Positions 52,607 to 61,947 of a stretch of DNA of 64,000 nt are shown here, piece after piece. Source of the stretch: Pseudoxanthomonas yeongjuensis (lineage in GTDB: Bacteria; Pseudomonadota; Gammaproteobacteria; Xanthomonadales; Xanthomonadaceae); NCBI RefSeq assembly GCF_010093345.1, contig NZ_PDWT01000003.1, positions 248,001-312,000 on the forward strand, given 5' to 3'. Below the pieces are notes generated by a model. That model worked only from the letters and a program-made list of their open reading frames with translations, was not told the DNA's origin and ran no database searches. Both the position numbers and the translations under genes were made by a program. The stretch's first letter is position 1. Every line of letters starts with the position of its first letter.

Positions 52607-53863
52607 TTATGCGCCAACTTCCTTCTGGGATTCGGTTTCGAAGGTGATCAGGTCGCGGATCTCCGGGGTACGCAGCCCCACCATCATCGGGTTGCGCACG
52701 TTCGGCAGGAAACACAGGTCGAAGACCTCGCTGATATCCCCATCGAAACGTATCCAGTGCTGCACATCGCCATTGGTGAGCGAGACGATCTGCACGCCGC
52801 ACCAGGGCTCGACATCGCGCTTGCTCAGTGCTTCATCCAGCTGCAGGCCCTCGAAACGCTGGTTCCTGGGCTTGGACAAACCCACCGCAGCCGTATTGCC
52901 GATGATCGACAGGCCGCGAGCGAAGCCGGGCAGGAAGGTCAGCGGCACGAATGACTTTTTCTCGAAGTCCACCCAGCCCAGCTCGCCGGTGCCGGCATTG
53001 AGCACCCACAGCTTGCCGTTCGCCCAGCGCGGTGAGTGCGGCATGGACAGGCCTTCGCAGACGATCTCGTTGCTCTCGATGTCGATCACCACCCCGCCGT
53101 CCTTGCGCCGGTCGCGCCAGCCGTCCACCGCATCGGACTTGCATACGGCAGTGACGTACTTCGGCTCACCATCGACCATGGCCAGGCCGTTGAGGTGGCA
53201 GCGGTCCTCGGGGGCGAGCTTACTTATGAAGTCCGGCTTCCAGATCGCCTTGAAGCTGTGGGTCATGCTGAGCTCGGCCAGGCAGGAATACTTGGTGTTG
53301 ATGAAGACCACCTTGCCGTTCTTGCGGATGCCCAGCTCATGGATGTCCAGGTCGCCGATGGTCTGGGCGTTGCGCGGCACGTAGCACTTGTCGAACTGGC
53401 CATGGATGACCTCGTTCGGGCGAAGCACGTTCTCGAAGCGCCACAGCTGGTACAGCCCGCCCAGGTACAGGCGCTGGGCGTTGCCGACAATGCCCATGGC
53501 GCGTTCGAAGATGCGTTCGAAGAAGGACACCCGTCCGGCCTTGTCGCTGCCAACCAGATAGACCCGTCCGGTCTGGTAGGAAGAGATCGCCAGGGACAGG
53601 CGATTGCCGGCCAGCCAGGCGGCCAGCCCGCGCGAACAGCTCTTCTCTACTTTGAGCTGGGTGATGTCCAGCGGCGCCTTGGGCGAAGACCCCGCAGTGC
53701 CCTCGGGCGAGGGGCCGTCGGGCGTACCGGAGGGCTCCGGCGCCGGGATCGGCGCCTCGGCGGTCACCGGCTCCAGGCCTATCTCGCCTTCGACGCTTGC
53801 CGCGGGGATCACGGCTCCCGCATCGGGGATGCTGTTTTTCCTGCTTGCCACGGAGTTCTCCAC
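52607..53863 (-). CDS. TIGR03032 family protein (DUF4915), function unknown
   Basis: A 418-aa protein whose residues about 70-400 match the TIGR03032 pattern: SRGLAAWLAGNRLSLAISSYQTGRVYLVG, LYQLWRFENVL, DLDIHELG, DRCHLNGLAMVDGEPKYVTA and GLSMPHSPRW. These proteins look like beta-propellers; their function is not established, though many occur next to TPR or sulfotransferase proteins. The first 65 residues are a Pro/Ala/Glu-rich low-complexity arm. No signal peptide. It lies 54 bp downstream of the M4 protease gene stop in the same direction. Confidence 0.8.
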   Translation of the reverse strand: MENSVASRKNSIPDAGAVIPAASVEGEIGLEPVTAEAPIPAPEPSGTPDGPSPEGTAGSSPKAPLDITQLKVEKSCSRGLAAWLAGNRLSLAISSYQTGRVYLVGSDKAGRVSFFERIFERAMGIVGNAQRLYLGGLYQLWRFENVLRPNEVIHGQFDKCYVPRNAQTIGDLDIHELGIRKNGKVVFINTKYSCLAELSMTHSFKAIWKPDFISKLAPEDRCHLNGLAMVDGEPKYVTAVCKSDAVDGWRDRRKDGGVVIDIESNEIVCEGLSMPHSPRWANGKLWVLNAGTGELGWVDFEKKSFVPLTFLPGFARGLSIIGNTAAVGLSKPRNQRFEGLQLDEALSKRDVEPWCGVQIVSLTNGDVQHWIRFDGDISEVFDLCFLPNVRNPMMVGLRTPEIRDLITFETESQKEVGA

Positions 53864-53917
53864 TGATGAGCGTCGCCAAACCTATTCTCACCGCATTTCG
53901 CGATGAAGAACCGTGCG

Positions 53918-55558
53918 TCAGTTGACCTTGACGGCCGACCAGGTCGCAGCCACTGCTTTGGACTCAATGGAATTGACCCCGTAGAGGTCGTTGGATGCGC
54001 TGATGGTGGCTGCGCGCGCGGCTGCGTAGCCGGTGTTGGAGGTGAAGTACACGGTCAGTGCGCGATACCAGATCTTCTCGGCCTTGGCGCGGGTGATGCC
54101 GGCAAGCGACGAGCCATTGCAGGTCGGCGAGGTGTGGTTCACACCGCTGAACGTCTTGGAACCGCTGCCTTCGGCGAGCAGGTAGTAAAAATGGTTGGCG
54201 ACTCCAGAGGAGAAATGCACGTCCAGCTTGCCGATGTTGCTGGAGTAGCAGTTGGGCGAAAGGCCATCGAGGTCGGGCTTGAACATCCAGCGCAAGGCCT
54301 TGGTGTTGCCGGGGTTGGAGATGAAGATCTTTTCGCCGATCAGGTAATCGGGGGTATCGAGCGGGTTGTTCGCTCGGAACTCGACCATGGTGCCCAGGAT
54401 GTCGGAATTGGCCTCGTTCAACGCGCCCGATTCGCCCGAATAGATCAACCTGGCCGTACGGCTGGTCACGCCGTGGGAAATCTCGTGGCCGGCGATGTCC
54501 AGAGCCACCAGTGGGCCGATATTGACGCCATCGCCATCGCCATAGGTCATGCAGAAACAGGCGTCGCTCCAGTTGGCGTTGGCATAACCCTGGCCGGCAT
54601 GCACGCGATTCAAGGCGCCGACGCCGTCGTTGTTGATACCGAGGCGGCCGTGGACATCGCGGTAATAGTCCCAGGTCCTCTCCGCGCCATACAAGGCATC
54701 GACCGCCGCGGAAGCGCGATCGGTGTCGGCATTGTTGCCGAATACGTTGTCGAGGTCGTTGAAGATCTTGCCCTTGCCGACAGCCGCATTGCCCAGGTCG
54801 GTGACGTAGTTGCGGCCGCGCGACTGGTCCTTCAGGTCGAAACTGGTGCCGCAAGCCGTGGTGCCGATGGCCACGTTGCCCGAATAGAGCGTCTTGCCGG
54901 TACCCGTTGCCGGAGTATTGTCGGTGCTCAGGCAGACGGCCCCGCGTACGCGCGTGGTTTCGATGGTGCTCCAGCGATCGAGCACCTTGCCGTTGTTGGC
55001 ATCGACGATGTACACGGAATCAATCGCCCCCCCGGTCTTGTCGAAGCCAACGAACGCGACCTGCCATGCCAGTTTCGGCGCATTTTCGTCACGTGCGTAG
55101 ACCGCCAGCGAGGCGGTCGGCCTGCCGACGAAACCGCTGCCAAATTCAACGCCTGCACTCACGATCGCATCGGTGGCCGCGACCCGGGCGCGCGTGCTCA
55201 GGCTCAATGCCGAACGCTGCGTCTGCGACGCCGCCTTGAGCTGTCCGTTGCGCGAGTGCACCACGAAGTCGCCGCCGATCACCGGCAGACCCGCATAGGT
55301 GCGGTTGAAGCGCACGTGCTCGGTGCCGTCCCGGTCCACGGTCACATCGCGGGCGATGAAGCGGTCGTTCTGCGAGACACGCGCCGTAGAGATTCCCTTG
55401 CTTGTACCCAACAGTCCCAGGGCGCGACCTACCGCCGGACTTTTCTGCAGGGCGAGCTGCTTGCTCGCGATCGTTGCGCTGTCCAGCTCTGCGGCAACCG
55501 TGTTGCCGGTGAGCGCCATCAACACGGCCAGCGACAGGATCTTGGGATTGAACGACAT
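53918..55558 (-). CDS. Secreted M4 (thermolysin-like) zinc metalloprotease
   Basis: A 546-aa preproenzyme. Signal peptide to about TVAAE; residues 30-210 are the FTP/PepSY-type propeptide. The catalytic domain has zinc motif His358-Glu359-x-x-His362 (HEISHG), third ligand Glu382 in NEANSD and the late active-site His in DVHFSSGVANHFYYLL. The YGDGDGVNIGPLVALDI segment precedes the zinc helix as in thermolysin relatives. No C-terminal pre-peptidase domain is seen. It would be secreted as a broad protease. It sits between the TIGR03032-type and autotransporter genes, all leftward. Confidence 0.95.
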   Translation of the reverse strand: MSFNPKILSLAVLMALTGNTVAAELDSATIASKQLALQKSPAVGRALGLLGTSKGISTARVSQNDRFIARDVTVDRDGTEHVRFNRTYAGLPVIGGDFVVHSRNGQLKAASQTQRSALSLSTRARVAATDAIVSAGVEFGSGFVGRPTASLAVYARDENAPKLAWQVAFVGFDKTGGAIDSVYIVDANNGKVLDRWSTIETTRVRGAVCLSTDNTPATGTGKTLYSGNVAIGTTACGTSFDLKDQSRGRNYVTDLGNAAVGKGKIFNDLDNVFGNNADTDRASAAVDALYGAERTWDYYRDVHGRLGINNDGVGALNRVHAGQGYANANWSDACFCMTYGDGDGVNIGPLVALDIAGHEISHGVTSRTARLIYSGESGALNEANSDILGTMVEFRANNPLDTPDYLIGEKIFISNPGNTKALRWMFKPDLDGLSPNCYSSNIGKLDVHFSSGVANHFYYLLAEGSGSKTFSGVNHTSPTCNGSSLAGITRAKAEKIWYRALTVYFTSNTGYAAARAATISASNDLYGVNSIESKAVAATWSAVKVN

Positions 55559-55668
55559 GGATAAGTCCTCTTGGGAAGGTGGCTGGCGGGCGACCGAATT
55601 GCTCCGGTGATCCGCCGTCAATCGGTACAAGGACCCTGGCGCCACCTGGCGACGGGGTTTCTGCAGTC

Positions 55669-58600
55669 TTACCAGGCGAAGCGCACGCCCACCTGTCCGG
55701 TGACGATGCTTTCCAGCGCGCCGCCGTCCTGCCAGTTCGCGCTGCCGAACACCGACAGGCGGCCGATGTCGACGTTCAGGCCCGCCTCGACCAGCGCGTT
55801 GGTACCCTCGGCATGAGTCTCCCCGGAAAAATCCTCGTTGATGGAGAACCCGTTCTTGCCGTCGAACTCGCGCACCGCGTTGACCGACGCATACGGCGTC
55901 CATACCGCACTGCCGCTGCCGAAGCCCTTGCGGAACATCACGCCGATCCGGCCGCGCGAGGAATCGCCGCCTTCGGACTGGAAGCTGGCCAGTTGACCCG
56001 ACAGCGCGTCGATGTCGTCGACCGTGATGCGGGTGTACTGCACCTGCGGCTCGATCTTCAGGCCGTTGTCCAGCGTCCAGGCGTATCCGCCTTCCAGGCT
56101 CAACGCATTGGCATTGCCGCTGGTGCGGATCTCGCCTGCCGAGGTCTTGAGCTTGGCGTCCAAACTCATGTGCCGGTACGAGGCATCCACGTAGAAACCG
56201 ATGGGTGAGATCCAGGTGGCGTAGGCGCCGTAGGTATCGCCCTCGATCGTGCTCGTGCCCAGGCCGGTGCCCTGCAGGCGCTGGCGGGCATCGGACTTGC
56301 CGGCCAACAGGCCGACACTGAGCGCATCGGAGATCGCAAAATCGGCGCCCACTTCGGTGCCGGAGTTACGCTGGTCGAAGGCAAAGTTGCCGTCCTGGCC
56401 GAAATTGCTCGCCGTGTGCTGCGGACTGACCACGCCGCTGTCCTGGAACAGACGCGCCCAGAGAGCCACGCCACCCTGGCGGAACTTGTCGATCACGCCC
56501 ATGCGCTGGCGCCAGGTACCGACCTGGCTGCTCAGCAGGCTCTGCGCGCCCGGGGCGATGGTGGCGGCCAGAGTGCCCGAGTCGCTCAGGCCCGATACCT
56601 TCATCCCCAGGGAGAACACGTCGAGGGTTGCGTTGGTCGTGTCGATGGCCGCTTCCAGATCGACGTTGTAGGTCAGGGTCAGGAAGTTCTGGTCCGGGTC
56701 GTAGCGCACTTCCCCCAACTGGAAGGAAGTGGCCGTGGAGTCACCCGATACATAGACCAGCGGCATGCTGGCCGTCTGCGTGGTCGGCAAGGCCATCAGG
56801 GACACGTTGATCGTGCTGGTGCTGCCTGCAGCGATATTGCCGTTGACGTAGAGCAGGTCGCTGCTGGTGTTCAGCCCGCTGACATCCAGGTTGATCGCAC
56901 CGCTGCCGCCGAAGTCTCCATTGATCGTCAGGATGTCGTCGGCCGCGCCGTCGCGGAAGTCTAGGATGCCGCTGTTGGAGAACGCCAGGGTATTCTGCGC
57001 GCCCAGGTCGATCGTGTTGTCGCCCGACACCCGGATCAGGCCATTGCTGGTAAAGGCGTTGTCGAAGGTCGCCGAATCGCCCAGGGTGATGGCGGCGTTG
57101 TCCAGGAAGATTGTGCCCGCATTGGTGATCGTATCGGTGCCGGATCCGAAATCCGACGAACCGATCGCATGCCACACGCCGCCCAGGCCGTTATCCAGAG
57201 TGTCGTTGCCGCCATTGGTGACCAGCGCGCCGTTCAAGGTGCCGGTGTTCTGGATGAGGTCGGTCGAGTCGCCGGTGCGCACGGCGATACCTCTTCCCGC
57301 TGCGGAGAACGCATTGATCGTGCCGCTGTTGATCAGGGTGGTGGAAGTCAGGCTGTCGAGCTGTACGCCCACCGCCAGGTCGGCATCGGTGGCGTTGATC
57401 GTGCCGCTGTTGCTGAAGTCCGCGGCGCCCGTGGTCGAGGCAATGTGCGCGCCGTAAGTGCTGCCGTCCGCACCGATGAACTCGGCCTGCAGGATACCGG
57501 CATTGCTGGCAGTGATGGACCCGCCGCTGAGCGACAGGCCGGTCGCAGTGCCGTCCGCACCTGTGGCTGTCGCGGTGATCACACTGTCTGGGCCTAGATC
57601 GATGGTGATCTCGGCGGCCGAGGCAAACAGACCAATGGCGGTAGCCGTGCCGGTCGTGGTGGCTTCGGCGTTGAGTCGACCGGTGTTGCTTACATCAGCG
57701 AACCCTTGCGTCGAACCGTTGGCCGCGGAGATACCGGTGGCAGTTGCCGTACCCGTTGCGCCTTCGCCGGTGACGGCGATCGCCGAGACCAGGCCTGTAT
57801 TGTCGATGGTGATGCCGTGACCGGCGCTGGCCAGCAGGGAACCGTAAGTACCGACCGAAACCAAGGCGGAAATGCCGGTAGCAATGATGACGCTCTCGCC
57901 GATGTCGGCCTGCGAATGGGCGCGGATCGAACCGGTGGCGGCATTGGCCACCGTGAGGTCGCCTAGGTCGAAGTCGCGCTCGGTACCGGTTCCAACCTTG
58001 CTCAGCACGGAGATGCCGCTGGCGCGGGTGACGCCGGCATCGGCGTTGTAATCGGATAACGCGCTTGCATTGATGGAACCTGCATTGATCACGTCCACAT
58101 CGCCATAAGTGGCGCGTGCGTGGACGCCTGCCGTGTAGGCACCCGAGTAGTAAAGGAATGTAAAGGGGGACACCGCGTCGTTCGAGGTGACCGACGTTTC
58201 GATGGAGCCGGTGTTGCTGATGCCGATATCGCCGAACGAAGTGCCGTACCCGTTCTTCACGAAAACGCCCAGGGCAGAACCGGCCGTTGGACCTGTTGCC
58301 GCCAACTCGGCCAGGATCGAACCGGCGTTGCTCACGTCGATGTCGTTGCCGTATGTGAACACCTTGACGCCATGGGCATGGGCGCCGCGGAAGCCGGGGT
58401 TGCTGTCGCCGATGTCGGCGATGGCGCTGATCGAGCCCGTGTTGTCGACCGTTACGACACCGCCATCCCCGAACGCATACCTCCGGGCGAAAACGCCGAT
58501 GGCCCCATACGCATAACCATAAGGATTCGCCGGACTGATGGCGGTGGCATCGATGTCGCCGGAATTGGTGATATGGATGTCGCCAACGCTGCTGGCCTGC

Positions 58601-61386
58601 CCCACGCGCATGCCCCGCGCATCGGTACCGGTGACCGTAATATTGCCGGTATTGTCGACAATCGTGTCGCCATCGTATTTCCACAGCATGGTGTCGACAC
58701 CCCATGCATTACCCACGGCTGCCAGGGTGATATCGCCGACATTGCTTACGGTGACGTTGCCCGTCCCCAGCAAGCCGGCATCCGCATGAACGCCAAACGC
58801 GGTAAACGCACCGTCGATGATGATATCGCCGGTGTTGACGACGCTGGCGTCGCCCGCCGCATATAGAGAAAGTGCCGACGCGTCGAGGCCGGTGGCGACA
58901 TCGGCGGCAGACAAGGCGCTCGACAATATGGTGATACCGCTGCTATTGACGAGGGAGATGTCACCTGTAACGGAAACCCCCTCGATACCGTAGGAAGAAT
59001 TCGAGCCGGAGCCGGTGATGGCGATGCTGCCGGAATTGGTCACCAACACCTCGCCGACTGTGTCGGCGTGTATTCCCTTACCGACACCTGCGGCATCGAT
59101 GGAGATGCTGCCCGAGTTGGTGATCGTGACGTCTTCGCCGTGGAAGAGAAAAGCGTCGATGCCTATCGCATTTCCCAGGAAAGCATAGCCAGCGGGATCG
59201 GTGATTTCGCCGGTGGTGGTCACCGAGATACTGCCGGCGTTGTCGATCAGCGCGGCATTGGTGTAAGGGTCGCGACCGAAGGAGTCAACAAAAGTGCTGA
59301 TACCGGTAGCGGTTCGGCTGCCGGTCACGTTGATCGTACCAGCCTCGCCATTGCTCACTGACACCAGGCCGTCGTCCGCACGCACCTCGATGCCCAGGGC
59401 CTGCCAGCCGCCGTCGACGGTGATGCTGCCCGAGTTGGTGACTGTCGACAGATCTTCGCTGCCCGCGTAGATCCCAGTTGCATAGTCAAGATCGGTAGTG
59501 AATTGCACTACGCCCATCGGCGTGGTCGCGACGTCGATATCGCCGGAGTTGTCGACCGTAGTCGAACCGTTCTGCGATAGCGCCATCACTCCGTACGCGG
59601 TTCCGGAAAGTCCGGCTGTTGCCGAGACGGTACCGGAGGTCACGACGAATGAATCGCCATCGTTGGCATACGCACTGATGCCCTGGGCAAAACCGTGGTC
59701 TCCGCCGGCGGCCGCATCGACACTGCCGCTGCTGAGGACGTAGGAGCTGGAGATGCTGGCATCGGTCTGGACGCCGATGCCCGTGGCCGCGCCCTGGCTC
59801 GATGCCGCCGACACCGACCCTGAGTTGTAGACCACGGCGAACGGCAGGTCTGCCGTCAGTTGGATACCGCTGGCGTCGCCGATATTGCTCGTTGCAGAAA
59901 TGCTGCCCGAGTTGTCCACGACGGCGTTCTCGTAGGCATAGGGGCCACCCAGCACCTCGGCAATCACGCCGGCCGCGTTGCCGTACTCGGCGCTGGCGGT
60001 GATTGTGCCGGAGTTGCCCACATGGGTGCCGAAAAGCGACGCGGCGATGATGCCGGTCGCATTGTTGGCTCCGTCCACCGAAATCGCCCCGGTGTTGTCC
60101 ACCGCCACCAACAGCGCGGTGGACGCATCCACGCCCACTGCGTCTCCAAACAGCGACGTCGCGTGTATGCCGCCGTCGCTGCTTATGTTGCTGGAGTAAT
60201 AGTCCTGCGCCAGGATGCCACTCGCCGTGCCGTTAGCGGCGCTGGCGGTAACGGCGCCGGAATTGTCGATATCGCCTCGATAGCCAGCAGAGAGGATAGC
60301 CGCCGCCGCGTTGCTTCCGTCGGCGGAAATATCACCCGAATTGACGATACTTATGCTGTCCCAATCCGACGCGGCCGATATGCCGAAGGCGTCGCCGGCA
60401 ATGGCCGTGACCGCAATCGTGCCGGAGCTGTCGATGGCCGTGGTGCCGGTGGCGTAGGTACTTATGCCTACCGCTAGGCCATAACCGGTGGCGGTGATCG
60501 TGCCGGCATTGTCTATCGCCGCCGAAGTGCTGCCGGCATAAGCCGATATGCCGATGGCCTGCGAATTGGTCGATGAGACATCGATGCTGCCGGTGTTGCT
60601 GGCGTCGGCGATGCCGCCGCCCAGCGCGTCGGCGAAAGCTTCCACGAATACCCCGGTGGCGGTGCCGTTCACTGACGTGCCGACAATCGCACCATCGTTA
60701 TTGACTACGGATCCGTAAAAGCCGAACGCACTGACCGCCAGTGCATTCCCGTCGCTGGCGTTAGCGGCGATAGTGCCCGTGGCCAGGTTGTCGATGGTGG
60801 TAACTCCCTCGACCGAATAGGCGGCGACCGTTGTAACGTCGTAACTGCCAGCGCCGTTGGCCGCCAGGTCGCTCGCATTGGCGATGGTCACATCGCCATA
60901 TGCATCGATGTCGACCGCATTGGCGCCATCCAGGGTAACGCTAGTGTCGACGCTGCCGAGGTTCTCGAATGTAGCGCCCGCACCAGGAGTCGATCCATAG
61001 ACATGCACGCCATCGCCACCGTCGGTAGTGATGTCGGCGTTGCTCACGATGCCGATGCTGCCGCTCCATGTCGCATCCACGCCGATCTCGCCCATCGCCG
61101 TGGTCACGCTCGTCGGCGCCGCATCGCCCAACACCAGTGTCATGTCGATGGGCGGTACGAACAGGGTACCCGGGAGCGTCTCGGTGATATCTCCGTTGCA
61201 GGAAACTGTAGTGGCGTCCGTCGAAAGGCATGTGCCCGCATAGGCGACGCCATTGCCGGCCAGCGCCAGTGCCCAAAAGGTGGCCGAGCCTGCGAGCACG
61301 GCACGGACGGCGCGGGTAGTTGGCGCCAGCTTGTAAATTCGTGCTCCGCGCGCTTTGCGCAGCCGGCCGTTGGTGTTGCCTCTCAT
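55669..61386 (-). CDS. Giant repetitive autotransporter (type Va)
   Basis: A 1905-aa surface protein. The long basic signal (first 50 residues) ends near VAYAG. The passenger is built of imperfect repeats of about 30-45 residues, each containing a variant of xxNSGSI(S/T)A/VxAxGxAxGI (DNSGSI, ISNTGSI, VTNSGDI), as in parallel beta-helix adhesins. No catalytic motif was seen. From about residue 1600 a linker leads to an autotransporter beta-domain with VWARLFQDSG and final aromatic Trp (VRFAW). AAGGA lies 9 bp before the ATG. Likely an adhesin or biofilm protein. It is divergent from the propeller sensor across 561 bp. Confidence 0.88.
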   Translation of the reverse strand: MRGNTNGRLRKARGARIYKLAPTTRAVRAVLAGSATFWALALAGNGVAYAGTCLSTDATTVSCNGDITETLPGTLFVPPIDMTLVLGDAAPTSVTTAMGEIGVDATWSGSIGIVSNADITTDGGDGVHVYGSTPGAGATFENLGSVDTSVTLDGANAVDIDAYGDVTIANASDLAANGAGSYDVTTVAAYSVEGVTTIDNLATGTIAANASDGNALAVSAFGFYGSVVNNDGAIVGTSVNGTATGVFVEAFADALGGGIADASNTGSIDVSSTNSQAIGISAYAGSTSAAIDNAGTITATGYGLAVGISTYATGTTAIDSSGTIAVTAIAGDAFGISAASDWDSISIVNSGDISADGSNAAAAILSAGYRGDIDNSGAVTASAANGTASGILAQDYYSSNISSDGGIHATSLFGDAVGVDASTALLVAVDNTGAISVDGANNATGIIAASLFGTHVGNSGTITASAEYGNAAGVIAEVLGGPYAYENAVVDNSGSISATSNIGDASGIQLTADLPFAVVYNSGSVSAASSQGAATGIGVQTDASISSSYVLSSGSVDAAAGGDHGFAQGISAYANDGDSFVVTSGTVSATAGLSGTAYGVMALSQNGSTTVDNSGDIDVATTPMGVVQFTTDLDYATGIYAGSEDLSTVTNSGSITVDGGWQALGIEVRADDGLVSVSNGEAGTINVTGSRTATGISTFVDSFGRDPYTNAALIDNAGSISVTTTGEITDPAGYAFLGNAIGIDAFLFHGEDVTITNSGSISIDAAGVGKGIHADTVGEVLVTNSGSIAITGSGSNSSYGIEGVSVTGDISLVNSSGITILSSALSAADVATGLDASALSLYAAGDASVVNTGDIIIDGAFTAFGVHADAGLLGTGNVTVSNVGDITLAAVGNAWGVDTMLWKYDGDTIVDNTGNITVTGTDARGMRVGQASSVGDIHITNSGDIDATAISPANPYGYAYGAIGVFARRYAFGDGGVVTVDNTGSISAIADIGDSNPGFRGAHAHGVKVFTYGNDIDVSNAGSILAELAATGPTAGSALGVFVKNGYGTSFGDIGISNTGSIETSVTSNDAVSPFTFLYYSGAYTAGVHARATYGDVDVINAGSINASALSDYNADAGVTRASGISVLSKVGTGTERDFDLGDLTVANAATGSIRAHSQADIGESVIIATGISALVSVGTYGSLLASAGHGITIDNTGLVSAIAVTGEGATGTATATGISAANGSTQGFADVSNTGRLNAEATTTGTATAIGLFASAAEITIDLGPDSVITATATGADGTATGLSLSGGSITASNAGILQAEFIGADGSTYGAHIASTTGAADFSNSGTINATDADLAVGVQLDSLTSTTLINSGTINAFSAAGRGIAVRTGDSTDLIQNTGTLNGALVTNGGNDTLDNGLGGVWHAIGSSDFGSGTDTITNAGTIFLDNAAITLGDSATFDNAFTSNGLIRVSGDNTIDLGAQNTLAFSNSGILDFRDGAADDILTINGDFGGSGAINLDVSGLNTSSDLLYVNGNIAAGSTSTINVSLMALPTTQTASMPLVYVSGDSTATSFQLGEVRYDPDQNFLTLTYNVDLEAAIDTTNATLDVFSLGMKVSGLSDSGTLAATIAPGAQSLLSSQVGTWRQRMGVIDKFRQGGVALWARLFQDSGVVSPQHTASNFGQDGNFAFDQRNSGTEVGADFAISDALSVGLLAGKSDARQRLQGTGLGTSTIEGDTYGAYATWISPIGFYVDASYRHMSLDAKLKTSAGEIRTSGNANALSLEGGYAWTLDNGLKIEPQVQYTRITVDDIDALSGQLASFQSEGGDSSRGRIGVMFRKGFGSGSAVWTPYASVNAVREFDGKNGFSINEDFSGETHAEGTNALVEAGLNVDIGRLSVFGSANWQDGGALESIVTGQVGVRFAW

Positions 61387-61947
61387 TGACGGATCCTTGG
61401 TTGTACAACCGATGATGGCGGGTGTCGGCTAGCGCCATCAGGCCTGGCCACGTGTACTCAGGTGCTTCGGATGTTTCTAAGCGCTGCGACAAGTCCAGGC
61501 CGGCAGGTTCGCGCCGGATTTCGTTGGTAGGAGTGGATGGCAATGGCCATGCGCGAAAGATCTGCCGCACCAGGACGGCCGTAGTTCGCTTCCTTGCGTT
61601 AATACATGCGACTGACAGGCCATATCGCACGTCGCTCTTTGTCCTGGATGCGTCGCGGTCCGATCATGCACCGCTTACATATGCACAGAACACCCTCGCA
61701 CGGATAGTAGAAGACCTACCCGAAGTGGTGGCTTTGCAGCGGCATCTCGCCGGTACGTGAAAGTGAACAGGGAAATCCTGCAACGATATGACGCTTCTGG
61801 CGACCAGACGGAAATTACGCGAGGAAAGAAATATGCGGATGCATTCGCGGCGCCTGTCGCATTCGATGCGAATCCAATCCCACATTGCATCGCAGTCCCG
61901 GCGTACCATGTGGATGAGATTTCATTGCGCATGGCGCAAGGCCATTG
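61387..61947. other. Divergent intergenic region, no gene recognised
   Basis: A 561-bp gap between the autotransporter and sensor genes. Its base composition is lower in GC than the coding DNA on either side. Short open frames here have no family features. It should contain both promoters; I could not assign -35/-10 boxes with confidence. A stop at 61915-61917 limits the upstream extension of the sensor gene. Confidence 0.5.

Noticed and set aside
61422-61760. Short frames in the autotransporter–sensor gap
   Set aside because: No ribosome site, no recognised domain and inconsistent codon use; treated as intergenic.
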